DNA of 27,258 nucleotides from JANYCG01 sp031365665 (lineage in GTDB: Bacteria > Pseudomonadota > Gammaproteobacteria > Burkholderiales > Burkholderiaceae_C): the NCBI GenBank assembly GCA_031365665.1, contig JANLYO010000122.1, forward strand, positions 1-27,258, read 5' to 3'. The notes beneath the pieces are model-generated. The model ran no database searches. It was given only the letters and a program-made list of their open reading frames with translations, and had not been told where the DNA came from. Shown one piece after another: positions 7,677-16,045 of the stretch (the first letter of the stretch is position 1; each line of letters opens with the position of its first letter). Made by a program: the position numbers and the translations under genes.

Positions 7677-8447
7677 CTAAGGCAATTCAGCGCTGGGCAT
7701 TCTGGCAAGGATCACACTCGCGCGCTCCGCAAGGTAGCCGGACTTCGGCAGCTTTTCAAAATACTTGGGCCTAGGCAACATCACGGCCAAACGCGCGGCT
7801 TCATAGGCGCTGAGTTGGACGGCGGACTTTCGAAAATAATGCCGGGCGGCCGCTTCAGCGCCAAAAACGCCTTCGCCCCATTCGACACTGTTGAGGTAAA
7901 TCTCCAGGATGCGTTCTTTATCCAGAAAGGCTTCGAGCATCAGCGTCAACAGGAATTCCTGGCCCTTGCGCAGGTAGCTGCGTTCACCCGAGAGAAACAG
8001 GTTTTTCGCCAATTGTTGTGTGATCGTTGAGCCGCCGACCACTTTCGCACTTTGACCGCCGCGTTTTGGTTTGCCGGTGTTGGCCAGCGCGCGTTTTTCG
8101 GCTTGGCTGTTTTTGTCCCAGGCTTTTTCAAGCGACTCCCAATCGACCCCGTCATGGTAGGCAAAGGCATCGTCTTCAGAGGCGATTACGGCGCGTTTCA
8201 AATGGCCAGACAGGGCGCTGTACGGCACCCATTGTTGCGACCAGCGCAGCTTGTCACGCTCCTGGGTGATGCGCCAAGCCTCGGAGCGTTCAAACGCCGT
8301 GGATTGCGGATCCACCCACACCATCAACCCGATACGGAAGGCAAAAAACAACTGCAAGGCCAGCAATGCGAAGACGAGGGTCAAAACACCTTGCAACAGG
8401 GGCTGAAGCCACCGGTTCGAGGTGGCAGAAGGTCTGGCCGATGCCAT
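7677..8447 (-). CDS. mtgA: Monofunctional biosynthetic peptidoglycan transglycosylase
   Basis: A 256-residue GT51 glycosyltransferase that polymerises lipid II on the periplasmic side. It has an N-terminal signal anchor (about 16-43), the catalytic Glu in ASEDDAFAYHDGVD (E91), the GGSTITQQLAKNLF block (138-151) and the RILEIYLN motif (about 179-186). Length is typical of MtgA, and no transpeptidase domain follows. It lies 27 nt downstream of the TonB-like gene in the same direction. In related genomes I would expect aroE between the two; here there is no room for it. Confidence 0.96.
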   Translation of the reverse strand: MASARPSATSNRWLQPLLQGVLTLVFALLALQLFFAFRIGLMVWVDPQSTAFERSEAWRITQERDKLRWSQQWVPYSALSGHLKRAVIASEDDAFAYHDGVDWESLEKAWDKNSQAEKRALANTGKPKRGGQSAKVVGGSTITQQLAKNLFLSGERSYLRKGQEFLLTLMLEAFLDKERILEIYLNSVEWGEGVFGAEAAARHYFRKSAVQLSAYEAARLAVMLPRPKYFEKLPKSGYLAERASVILARMPSAELP

Positions 8448-8474
8448 GGGGGGGGAGTGGGGGTGCTTCGCCGT

Positions 8475-9332
8475 CTACTGCCCAGTCAGCCGGGTTTCAA
8501 GCGTCTCGTCACGGGTAAATTTGAAGCGCGACACCACCAGGATCTGGTCTGCCTTGGCGCGCATAGTGGCAGAAAACGGCCCAAACGGGCCTGCATTGCG
8601 GGCAATCACTTCAGCTCGGCGATCCAGGTTGCGGTTGCCTGAGGTTTCGACGATTTCGGTTTTGAGGATTTGCCCATCGTGGTTGACGTGCACGATCATG
8701 GTCAACTCGCCATACAGCTTTTTGCCGCCCGCTTCGGGGAAGTTTTCAGTGCCTTTGTCTTCGATGGCGCGGCGCAGGCTGTCGTAATACATCGCGTACA
8801 CCTCTTCGCGGGTGGCGGGGCTGATGTAGCGTTTTTTCGGCTTGGCGCTTTCGGAGTTGATGCGCCGCTCGATCTCTGCCAAGGCCTTGACCAGGCGTTT
8901 GCGTTTTTCTTCAGTCGCCTGTTGCTCAGAACTCAATGTCGGGCGCTTCGGATCGGGCGGCGGCAAGGCGGCCAGCTGGTTTTTGACTTGGGACAACAAC
9001 AGCGCCTGTTGCTCCTGGAGGACCTGCAATTCACGGCGGGCTTCTTCTTCCATGCTGTCACCCGTCTCGGTCTGCATGGCCGTGGGCAAGGGTGAGGTGG
9101 CGCGGCCTTTTTCCAGCTCACCGCCGCCCGCCATTGAGGCCTGCGCGATCGCCTTCGCGTTTTCGGGTTTTTCGAGGGTTCTGGCGTTGACCAAAACAAC
9201 TTCCAGCGGTGTGTCCTGAAACACACGGTTAAAAGATTGCGGATCCACAAAACGCACCGTCAACAAAGCCGCATGCACGGCGACCGACGCGCCGAGGGCA
9301 AGTTGCAGGGTGCTGAATTGACGCAGGTTCAC
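8475..9332 (-). CDS. TonB-family energy transducer-like protein
   Basis: A 285-residue protein with an uncleaved N-terminal hydrophobic segment (about 10-27), a charged coiled-coil-like middle (about 93-160, rich in E/Q/K/R with PPPDPKRPT) and a C-terminal TonB-like domain (about 190-285, with YGELTMIVHVNHDGQILKTE and SGNRNLDRRAEV). It would span the periplasm and pass proton-motive force to an outer-membrane partner, but no ExbBD or receptor gene is nearby, so this is inferred from the fold only. The start is GTG (9332-9330), overlapping the stop of the upstream RNB gene in a GTGA junction. Confidence 0.85.
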   Translation of the reverse strand: MNLRQFSTLQLALGASVAVHAALLTVRFVDPQSFNRVFQDTPLEVVLVNARTLEKPENAKAIAQASMAGGGELEKGRATSPLPTAMQTETGDSMEEEARRELQVLQEQQALLLSQVKNQLAALPPPDPKRPTLSSEQQATEEKRKRLVKALAEIERRINSESAKPKKRYISPATREEVYAMYYDSLRRAIEDKGTENFPEAGGKKLYGELTMIVHVNHDGQILKTEIVETSGNRNLDRRAEVIARNAGPFGPFSATMRAKADQILVVSRFKFTRDETLETRLTGQ

Positions 9333-11422
9333 ATTGGCAAGGCAGGTTCAGCTAGATTATCCGCTGAAGTGGATTCAGTTTCATCAATTTTCATAGCAAT
9401 CGCAATCGGGCCAGCCATGGCTTCGTCGCTGTCATCACCCTCCGAAACCTCTTCGGCACCGGCTTGGCCAATCTCGGCCAAATCGAGGCGGTCCAGCACC
9501 GTGCCCGACACGTCCAGCGAGATTTCGTTGATATCGCCCAACTTGACCCGAACGCGGGCGCCACGCGGCAAACCCTGCGCACCCAGAACCGGCAGCACCA
9601 AGGGCAAACCATCGGCCCGCACCATGTTGTCTTTGAACACGACACCTTCGACCTCGCGGATGGCGTTTTGCTGAAGGTATTTCAGCGTCCAGAAACGCTC
9701 CATCGCACCCTGGTACCCGTTGTACGCAAAATAGGCGGCGTCAAAAGCCGAAATGATCGAAAAAAGTTCGGCGTCTTTGGGCTTGAAGGGGGCGGCCAAG
9801 GCGGCCGTTTGCCCGTGGCGCGCGCAGGCAATGATCTGCCACTGGTTCACCAAATCGGTGTAGCGGCGCAGCGGCGAGGTGCTCCAGGCGTAGGCGCGCA
9901 CGCCAATGCCCGCGTGCGGCAACGCTTTGGTGCCCATGCGCACTTTCACGCCAGGCAACAGTGAGGCCTGGCTGCGATAAATGCCGGGCACGCCGAGTTC
10001 GGCCAACCAAAGGCCCCAAGTGCTGTTGGCGAGGATCATCGCCTCGGCGACGATCAAATCCAGCGGCGCACCACGTTGCCGTGTGCTGATCTGGACTTGT
10101 TCATCCCCTTTGGGTTCTGCGCCTTCGTTGCCGAGCAGTTTGAAGTTGTAATCTGGACGATTGAAGGTCTCTGGTTTACCGCGGACCACTTCGCGTTTGG
10201 CCTTCAGGTTTTTGGCGAGGCGATATAAAAAAGAGAGCGTACTATGGCCCATTGACCGAAGCTGATCGATGTCTTTTTCTCCGGCATCAGCTTGCGGGGC
10301 CTCCAGCCAGATTTCTGTCACCAGGTCGTCCAGCTTGTCGTGCCGCAAGTTGGCGGCGATGGGCACACGTTCGAGCAGGGTCTGGCGGCTTTTGATTTCC
10401 AGCGTCGATTCGTCAAACGTCAGGTAGAGCGATACCGCTGGGCAGTTGCGCCCTTCTTGCAGCGTGTAGTTCTGCACCACGGCATCCGGCAACATGGTGA
10501 CCTTGTAGCCGGGCATATAGACGGTTGACAGGCGGTTTCGCCCCAATTTGTCGATGGCATCACCCGGCTGAATGGCCAAGGCCGGTGCCGCAATGTGAAT
10601 GCCCAAAATGACTTCACCGCTACCCAGGCCACGCACGCTCAGGGCGTCATCAATCTCCGTCGTGGCCGAATCATCAATGGAGAACGCCTGGACTTCGGCA
10701 AGCGGAAGTTCGTCTTTGATTTGTACCGCCTGAACCGCTGGGAACTGCGTGCCTTGCGGAAAGTTGTCAAAGAGGAAACGCTTCCAGTGAAACTGGTAGG
10801 GTGAATCAATGGCGCCTGCTTTCTGGAGCAGATCCAGGGGGGCCAGGTGCGTGGCACGGGAGGCTTCGACGACGGCTTTGTATTCAGCGGCGTTTTTATC
10901 CGGCTTGAACAGGATTTTGTAAAGCTGTTCGCGAATCGGCGCGGGGCATTGCCCTGCGCTGAGTTCTGCGACCCATTGAGCGATCTGCCGGACGATCAAT
11001 TTCTTCTTTTCTATCGCCAACAGCGCCTGGGCAATCACATCGGCCGAGGCCTTGCGAAAACGCCCTTTGCCCGCGCGCCGGAAATAGTGCGGAGAGTCAA
11101 ACAGGCGAAACAAAGTGGCCGCCTGTTGCGCTTGCGTGGCCTCCTTGCCATCGCTCGCAAAGTATTCCCGTGCCAGATCAGCAAAACCAAATTCGTCTTC
11201 AGGCGCAAACTCCCAGGCCATTTCCAACTCGATGGACTGGCCCATGGAGGCGGCATCGTCCATGAAAATTTTGGGCGCGGGTTTTTCAAATCGCAACAAG
11301 GCGCTGGCCGCCTTGACCTTCACACGTTTGCCGCTATCCAGCTCCACCTGCAATGACGCTTCGGATTCCGACAATACTTTACCGGCCAAAAATTTCCCGG
11401 CTTCATCGAACAATAGGTACAT
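9329..11422 (-). CDS. RNase II/R family 3'-5' exoribonuclease (RNB domain)
   Basis: A 697-residue protein with the catalytic RNB domain in its central part. The block FSIDDSATTEIDDALSV (about 247-263) supplies the four Asp residues (D250/251 and D258/259) that bind magnesium; GIHIAAPA and the SPLRRYTDLVNQWQI motif (around residue 540) are further RNB hallmarks. An S1-like end follows (VRVKLGDINEISLDVSGTV). The N-terminal about 240 residues are poorly conserved in appearance. It is smaller than E. coli RNase R and near RNase II size, so I leave it as family level. Its stop overlaps the TonB-like start. Confidence 0.92.
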   Translation of the reverse strand: MYLLFDEAGKFLAGKVLSESEASLQVELDSGKRVKVKAASALLRFEKPAPKIFMDDAASMGQSIELEMAWEFAPEDEFGFADLAREYFASDGKEATQAQQAATLFRLFDSPHYFRRAGKGRFRKASADVIAQALLAIEKKKLIVRQIAQWVAELSAGQCPAPIREQLYKILFKPDKNAAEYKAVVEASRATHLAPLDLLQKAGAIDSPYQFHWKRFLFDNFPQGTQFPAVQAVQIKDELPLAEVQAFSIDDSATTEIDDALSVRGLGSGEVILGIHIAAPALAIQPGDAIDKLGRNRLSTVYMPGYKVTMLPDAVVQNYTLQEGRNCPAVSLYLTFDESTLEIKSRQTLLERVPIAANLRHDKLDDLVTEIWLEAPQADAGEKDIDQLRSMGHSTLSFLYRLAKNLKAKREVVRGKPETFNRPDYNFKLLGNEGAEPKGDEQVQISTRQRGAPLDLIVAEAMILANSTWGLWLAELGVPGIYRSQASLLPGVKVRMGTKALPHAGIGVRAYAWSTSPLRRYTDLVNQWQIIACARHGQTAALAAPFKPKDAELFSIISAFDAAYFAYNGYQGAMERFWTLKYLQQNAIREVEGVVFKDNMVRADGLPLVLPVLGAQGLPRGARVRVKLGDINEISLDVSGTVLDRLDLAEIGQAGAEEVSEGDDSDEAMAGPIAIAMKIDETESTSADNLAEPALPM

Positions 11423-11472
11423 GCCGGAATTGTCCCATGGACAACCCAGGCGCTCACTGCCGCGCTCTTGCG

Positions 11473-12441
11473 CTAAGACCCTAGACTGGCCGACGCGCCA
11501 AGACGCCCGCCGGGTGTGCTGACGCGCCCGGCTTGGCCAGCGTTGAGCCGAGTTTGCTCAATCAGGAATTCCATAAAGGCCCGAGCGCGCGCGGGAATGT
11601 ACTTGCGACTGGGCAGCGCGATGTAAATTGAAAAGCGACCCAAAATCCACGGCGCAAGCACCCTTTGCAGCAATCCTTCGCTCAAGTAGCTGGAGATGAG
11701 GCCTAGCGGTTGCATGCTGATGCCGGCGCCGTCCAGGGTCGCCCGCAGCAACGTATCACTGTGGTTGGCACTGAGAACAGGTTTGATGTTCGATACGGCA
11801 ACCTGGCGGTCGCCCTCGTCGGGATTTATCAGGTGCAATACGCCCTGGGCGCTTGGAATGGTGGTCAAACGCAAATAATCAAACCGCTGTAGGTCTTCGG
11901 GTTGTTTGGGCACGCCCGCTCGCCTCAAGTAGACGGGTGAGGCGCACAGCAGGCCTTCCGAATCGATCACTTTGCGGGCGACGACGTTGGCGTCGTATTC
12001 GCTGCCTGCGCCCAGCAATGTCAGGTCAAACTCTTCGATCGGTGGTGACATAGGGGCGTCAACCGTGATGTCCAGCCGGACCTTCGGATAACGCTTGCGA
12101 AATTCCGCCACCACGGGCGCAAGAATGTGGACTGCCATCACAGGCTGGGCGTGGATGCGCAATAAGCCCGCCAGTTCATCGGTTTGCTGGCGCGTGTAGT
12201 TTTCAGCTTCATCCAAGTCATTGAGGATGTTGCGCACGCGAAGCAGATAGGCCTGCCCCGCCTCCGTGAGCGACTGTTTGCGTGTTGTGCGCTGCAGGAG
12301 GCGCGCCCCCAAGTGCTCCTCCAAATCCGTAATCAAACGCGTCATGACGGCCGCAGAGACTTCCAAGCTACGTGCCGCCGCCGCGAAACTGCCGTCGTCC
12401 ACAACCTGTTGGAACGCGCGCATTGAAAGTAGCCGATCCAT
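11473..12441 (-). CDS. LysR-type transcriptional regulator
   Basis: A 322-residue regulator. The N-terminal winged helix-turn-helix occupies about residues 1-60 (MDRLLSMRAFQQVVDDGSFAAAAR onward, with LEEHLGARLLQRTTRK), followed by a LysR substrate-binding domain (about 88-295). It belongs to the large group that begins with MDRL..M.AF..V. The ATG at 12441 has a weak GGAAGC upstream. It is divergent from the DUF4148 gene across a 247-nt AT-rich gap that contains inverted repeats, so that gene and itself are the first candidates for its targets. The last about 20 residues are low-complexity. The inducer is unknown. Confidence 0.93.
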   Translation of the reverse strand: MDRLLSMRAFQQVVDDGSFAAAARSLEVSAAVMTRLITDLEEHLGARLLQRTTRKQSLTEAGQAYLLRVRNILNDLDEAENYTRQQTDELAGLLRIHAQPVMAVHILAPVVAEFRKRYPKVRLDITVDAPMSPPIEEFDLTLLGAGSEYDANVVARKVIDSEGLLCASPVYLRRAGVPKQPEDLQRFDYLRLTTIPSAQGVLHLINPDEGDRQVAVSNIKPVLSANHSDTLLRATLDGAGISMQPLGLISSYLSEGLLQRVLAPWILGRFSIYIALPSRKYIPARARAFMEFLIEQTRLNAGQAGRVSTPGGRLGASASLGS

Positions 12442-12473
12442 GGAGCTTCCTTTTTGAGATTGAAAAGCAGGTT

Positions 12474-12491
12474 ACTAGGGTAAATACTAGG
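12474..12491. promoter_or_regulatory. Direct repeat ACTAGG, 12-nt spacing
   Basis: ACTAGG occurs at 12474-12479 and again at 12486-12491, 12 nt apart (about one helical turn), 33-50 nt upstream of the LysR start. Such spacing suits a dimeric regulator, possibly the LysR protein itself. No operator for this protein is known, so the role is inferred from position alone. Confidence 0.3.
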
Positions 12492-12506
12492 AATTCAAGC
12501 CCTTAT

Positions 12507-12538
12507 TATTTCATATTTAACAATTAAATATTGAAATA
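12507..12538. promoter_or_regulatory. Long AT-rich inverted repeat between the LysR and DUF4148 genes
   Basis: ATATTTAA (12513-12520) and TTAAATAT (12524-12531) are perfect arms around CAA. After one unpaired T the pairing continues between TATTTC (12507-12512) and GAAATA (12533-12538), giving 14 paired bases per arm. A second inverted pair, TACTATT (12541-12547) and AATAGTA (12564-12570), lies next to it. Position in a divergent intergenic region suggests an operator for the LysR protein. Confidence 0.5.
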
Positions 12539-12688
12539 AATACTATTTATCTTAGAATTTAGCAATAGTACAGTTCAACCCATCGATGAGCCGAAACCAA
12601 AGTGATGACTCACCGAGACTGGACAGGACGGAAAACGATGAGTTCCTCCTTGCCCGGTTTTATTAACTTGTATTGAAAAGGAATCATC

Positions 12689-13072
12689 ATGAAATCGACA
12701 TTTGCAAAATCTATGGTTGTTTTGGCCGCAGGCCTGATGGCCGGTGCGACTTTCGCTGCTGACGGCAGTGCCCTGACCCGCGAACAAGTTCGCGCGGACT
12801 ACGCCCAGGCCCGCGCCGAAGGCACACTTTTGCCACAGGCTGAAGGCCACGTGGCCATCGTGCAGGCCAACACCACGCCCGGCATGAACCGCGAAGCCGT
12901 TCAGGCCGCCTATCTTGTCGCTCGCAAGGCGGGAACTTTGCCTACAGTGAACGAAGGGCAGCCGTCGAACCCAATGACGACAGCCACCAATTTGACGCGC
13001 GAAGCGGTCAAGGCTGACTACTTCTCAGCCCGCAAGGCTGGCACTTTGCCTTCCACCCACGAAGGCGCTTGA
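12689..13072 (+). CDS. Secreted protein with three DUF4148-type repeats
   Basis: A 127-residue protein with a Sec signal peptide (about 1-23, ending AGATFAA) and three units of about 25 residues: LTREQVRADYAQARAEGTLL, MNREAVQAAYLVARKAGTLP and LTREAVKADYFSARKAGTLP. This is the DUF4148 pattern of exported Burkholderiales proteins, usually found as one unit; function is not established. A purine-rich AAAAGGAA Shine-Dalgarno precedes the ATG. It is divergent from the LysR gene and has its own terminator downstream, so it is a single-gene unit. Confidence 0.88.
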   Translation: MKSTFAKSMVVLAAGLMAGATFAADGSALTREQVRADYAQARAEGTLLPQAEGHVAIVQANTTPGMNREAVQAAYLVARKAGTLPTVNEGQPSNPMTTATNLTREAVKADYFSARKAGTLPSTHEGA

Positions 13073-13147
13073 GGTGCGAGGGTTGGGGCGGGTTTCCAGT
13101 TATTGGACGCTTGCAACAAGCTGAGTGACACTCAATTCTGGCTTGTG

Positions 13148-13173
13148 AATCCCGCGCAAAAGGCGGGATTTTT
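13148..13173 (+). terminator. Intrinsic terminator downstream of the DUF4148 gene
   Basis: Perfect 8-bp arms AATCCCGC (13148-13155) and GCGGGATT (13163-13170) enclose a 7-nt loop and run into five T residues (13169-13173). It lies 76 nt after the DUF4148 stop codon. Confidence 0.85.
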
Positions 13174-13262
13174 GCGTTGTGGGGCCCAGAAAAGATGACT
13201 TTTGCGACCCATGCAGCAATTCCACAGAAATACCGGATTTCGACCCGCAAGCCTTCACGCCA

Positions 13263-13880
13263 TCACCTTGGCGCCTGAGCAAGGCCCAAAAACTCAAATA
13301 CCAAGCCCAAGTAGTCTTCAAATTCACCGAGGGCGTGGTCGCTGCCTTCGAGCAATGTGATGTGCGCTCCCGCATAGCGTGCCATCATTTCACGCCAATC
13401 AAGCACTTCGTCGCCTTTGGCGATGATCGCCAAATACTGATCCGGATGCGCCAGACCCGGCCGCTCCAGCGCCCGCAGTTCGTCCACATAGCCGGCCTGG
13501 AACACAAATTTCTCTTTAGGGTCATGCCAACTGCTGTGTTCACCGACATATTTCGCCAAATCGCGCGCTGCAAAAACCGCTGGATTGAGCAAAACCGCTT
13601 TGCAGCCTTGGATTTGCGCCACCCAAGTCGCATAGAACCCGCCCAGCGAGGAGCCGACCACAGCCATCGTGCCACGAGGCCAGCCCGCGATGCCGCTTTC
13701 AATCATCCGCGCTGCCTCAGCAGGTGAGGGGGGCAACTGCGGACACCACCAGATCACCTCTGGGAAATCCCGCGCGACACGGGCCGCCATCAGGCGCGCC
13801 TTGGCGGACTGGGGCGACGAGCGAAAGCCGTGCAAATACAGGATATGCGTGGTGGACTTCGGAGGCGTGTTCAAGGGCAT
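13263..13880 (-). CDS. YqiA/YcfP-type alpha/beta-hydrolase (esterase)
   Basis: A 205-residue single-domain alpha/beta hydrolase. ILYLHGFRSSPQSAKARLM at the N-terminus is the hallmark of the YqiA family; the nucleophile elbow is GSSLGGFYAT, and GDEVLDW plus GSDHALGEFEDYL supply the acid and histidine. YqiA proteins hydrolyse short acyl esters such as palmitoyl-CoA in vitro; the cell role is unclear. I use the ATG at 13880 because the family begins close to the first beta strand; an in-frame ATG at 13919 would add 13 residues. The gene is divergent from rodA, whose start is only 66 nt away. Confidence 0.88.
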   Translation of the reverse strand: MPLNTPPKSTTHILYLHGFRSSPQSAKARLMAARVARDFPEVIWWCPQLPPSPAEAARMIESGIAGWPRGTMAVVGSSLGGFYATWVAQIQGCKAVLLNPAVFAARDLAKYVGEHSSWHDPKEKFVFQAGYVDELRALERPGLAHPDQYLAIIAKGDEVLDWREMMARYAGAHITLLEGSDHALGEFEDYLGLVFEFLGLAQAPR

Positions 13881-13932
13881 GGGGGATGAGGATATGGGGC
13901 AAAAAAACGGACGTGGCATCCGACAGACGCAG

Positions 13933-13938
13933 GATAAT
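13933..13938 (+). promoter_or_regulatory. Putative -10 element (GATAAT) for a near-leaderless rodA transcript
   Basis: GATAAT is followed by eight pyrimidines (CCCTTCCC) and then the rodA ATG. The pyrimidine tract cannot serve as a Shine-Dalgarno sequence, and a transcript starting 7-9 nt after the hexamer would begin at the start codon. Confidence 0.4.
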
Positions 13939-13946
13939 CCCTTCCC

Positions 13947-15101
13947 ATGCTTGCCACTTACGAAAAACCGTCACTTATGGCCCGGGTTCTGCCTTGGTTC
14001 AGCGGTTTTGATGGGCCGCTGGCATTTGCGGTCATTTTGCTGGCCGGTGCTGGCTTGGTCACCATGTATTCCAGCGGGCATGACCACGGCATGCAGTTTG
14101 AACTGCATGGGCGCAACATGTTGATTGCGGGCGGCATCTTGTTTGTCGTCGCGCAAATTGCGCCGCAACGCTTGATGCGCTTGGCGGTGCCCTTGTATAT
14201 CGCGGGCGTTGCCTTGCTGGTCGCGGTGGCCATGTTCGGCATCACCAAAAAAGGCGCCCAGCGCTGGGTGAATGTCGGTGTGGTGATCCAGCCGAGTGAA
14301 ATTCTCAAGATCGCCATGCCGCTCATGTTGGCCTGGTGGTTTCAAAAACGCGAGGGCCAATTGCGGCCCTTGGACTTCGCGGTGGCGGGCCTGCTGCTGG
14401 CAGTGCCGGTGGGCTTGATCATGAAACAGCCCGACCTCGGCACGGCGCTGTTGATTTTGGCCGCAGGCTTGGCCGTGATTTTTTTTGCAGGCCTGTCTTG
14501 GAAGCTGATTTGGCCGCCAGTGTTGGTGGGCCTGGTTGCTGTGGTTACATTGGTCATTTTTGAGCCGAGATTGTGTGCCGATGGCGTGAGTTGGCCACTT
14601 TTGCGCGACTACCAGCAGCAACGCATTTGCACCTTGCTGGACCCGACACGTGACCCGCTGGGCAAGGGTTTTCACATCATCCAGGGCATGATTGCGATAG
14701 GCTCCGGCGGCGTGTTTGGCAAAGGCTTCATGCAAGGCACGCAAACCCACCTGGAGTTCATCCCCGAGCGCACCACAGACTTCATTTTTGCCGCGTTTTC
14801 AGAAGAATTCGGGCTGATCGGTGTCATCGGTTTGATCATCGCCTTCGCGTTTTTGATCATTCGCGGCCTGATGATTGCACTGGAAGCCCCCACGCTGTTT
14901 GCCCGCCTGCTGGCAGGCAGTGTCACGCTGATCTTTTTTACCTACGCTTTTGTGAACATGGGCATGGTCAGTGGCATCTTGCCAGTGGTGGGTGTGCCCT
15001 TGCCCTTCATCAGTTACGGGGGCACCGCGATGGTGACTTTGGGGCTGGGGCTGGGCATTCTGATGTCGATTGCCAAGTCCAAGCGGCTGGTGCAAAGCTG
15101 A
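13947..15101 (+). CDS. rodA: Rod shape-determining SEDS peptidoglycan polymerase RodA
   Basis: A 384-residue polytopic inner-membrane glycosyltransferase (about ten helices) that works with PBP2 in cell elongation. SEDS hallmarks are the segment GAQRWVNVGVVIQPSEILKI, the KQPDLGTALL block, the periplasmic loop with LLDPTRDPLGKGFHIIQGMIAIGSGG, ERTTDFIFAAFSEEFG, and the C-terminal PLPFISYGGTAMV. The MLATYEKPS start matches the family. mreBCD and mrdA are not in this window, so rodA has probably been separated from them or they lie elsewhere. The dehydrogenase gene follows after only 7 nt. Confidence 0.96.
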   Translation: MLATYEKPSLMARVLPWFSGFDGPLAFAVILLAGAGLVTMYSSGHDHGMQFELHGRNMLIAGGILFVVAQIAPQRLMRLAVPLYIAGVALLVAVAMFGITKKGAQRWVNVGVVIQPSEILKIAMPLMLAWWFQKREGQLRPLDFAVAGLLLAVPVGLIMKQPDLGTALLILAAGLAVIFFAGLSWKLIWPPVLVGLVAVVTLVIFEPRLCADGVSWPLLRDYQQQRICTLLDPTRDPLGKGFHIIQGMIAIGSGGVFGKGFMQGTQTHLEFIPERTTDFIFAAFSEEFGLIGVIGLIIAFAFLIIRGLMIALEAPTLFARLLAGSVTLIFFTYAFVNMGMVSGILPVVGVPLPFISYGGTAMVTLGLGLGILMSIAKSKRLVQS

Positions 15102-15108
15102 CCAATTC

Positions 15109-15984
15109 ATGAACAAACATCCCGTAGGCATCGTTGGTGTGGGCAACATGGGCGGCGGCATGGCGCGCAATCTTTTGTCCAAGGGCTGGCCGGTTCGTGT
15201 GTGCGACATCGACCGCTCGAAAGTCGAAGCCCTGGAGGCAATTGGAGTTCTTGGCTGCGAAAATCCTGCGCAGGCGGCTGGCAGTTCTGCCGTCACCATC
15301 GTCTGCGTGATTGACGCGCAACAAAGCCACGATGTGCTGTTTGGCACCCATGGCATCGCCTCGGCCTTGAAGCCCGGCGGCACCGTGATGTTGTGCCCGA
15401 CGCTGGCACCCGAAGACGTCGAAGGTTTCGCCCAGACCCTGCAACCGCTGGCCGTGCGCTTGATTGACGCGCCCATGTCGGGCGGACCGGCGCGCGCGGC
15501 TGAGGGCAGCATGAGTTTGATGGTGGCCTGCCGAAACGATGTGTTTGAGCAGCACGCGGGCCTTCTGCATGCACTGTCCGACAAACTCTTCCACGTGAGC
15601 CAAAAAGTCGGGGATGCTGCACGCACCAAACTTGTCAATAACCTTCTGGCGGGCATCAACCTGGTAGGCGCCGCTGAAGTGATGGCGATGGCGAAAAAAA
15701 TGGGCCTGGATTTGGCTAAAACCATGGACGTGATCGAAAAGTCCAGCGGCCAAAGCTGGATCGGCTCCGATCGCATGCGCCGCGCGCTGGACGGCGATTT
15801 TGCGCCTCGCGCGCACATGACGCTGCTGGAAAAAGACACGCGATTGGCCGTTGAAGCCGCCAAATCGGCGGGCTTTTTCGGGCCACTGGGCGCAAGTGCG
15901 AGTGCGGTGTTTGCGCAGGCCAGTGCGGGCGGGCACTCGGCGCACGACGATGCGGCGCTGTTCAAGTGGCTCCAAAAGAGCTGA
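15109..15984 (+). CDS. NAD(P)-dependent beta-hydroxyacid dehydrogenase (3-hydroxyisobutyrate/tartronate-semialdehyde reductase family)
   Basis: A 291-residue two-domain oxidoreductase. The Rossmann motif GIVGVGNMGGGMA (about 6-18) binds the dinucleotide, DAPMSGGPARAAEG is the substrate-binding signature, and K174 in GDAARTKLVNNLLAG is the catalytic lysine. The C-terminal helical domain contains MDVIEKSSGQSW. The ATG at 15109 is preferred to an upstream in-frame start inside rodA. The 7-nt distance to rodA suggests cotranscription, although the functions are unrelated. Substrate (3-hydroxyisobutyrate, tartronate semialdehyde, threonate) cannot be decided from sequence alone. Confidence 0.9.
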   Translation: MNKHPVGIVGVGNMGGGMARNLLSKGWPVRVCDIDRSKVEALEAIGVLGCENPAQAAGSSAVTIVCVIDAQQSHDVLFGTHGIASALKPGGTVMLCPTLAPEDVEGFAQTLQPLAVRLIDAPMSGGPARAAEGSMSLMVACRNDVFEQHAGLLHALSDKLFHVSQKVGDAARTKLVNNLLAGINLVGAAEVMAMAKKMGLDLAKTMDVIEKSSGQSWIGSDRMRRALDGDFAPRAHMTLLEKDTRLAVEAAKSAGFFGPLGASASAVFAQASAGGHSAHDDAALFKWLQKS

Positions 15985-16033
15985 GTTCAAAAGCTGTAAT
16001 ACCTGCAAAAACCCGCAGCGTGTGCTTGCGGCC

Positions 16034-16039
16034 TAAAAT
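16034..16039 (+). promoter_or_regulatory. Putative -10 element (TAAAAT) for a near-leaderless tldD transcript
   Basis: TAAAAT is separated from the tldD ATG by only six bases (GGTTGG). The same hexamer at the same distance precedes lpxC. The GG of GGTTGG is too close to the ATG to act as a normal Shine-Dalgarno sequence. Confidence 0.4.
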
Positions 16040-16045
16040 GGTTGG

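Noticed and set aside
7568..7708. N-terminal extension of plsC by 47 codons
   Set aside because: The extension translates the dispersed intergenic repeat; homology to acyltransferases starts only after the ATG at 7567.
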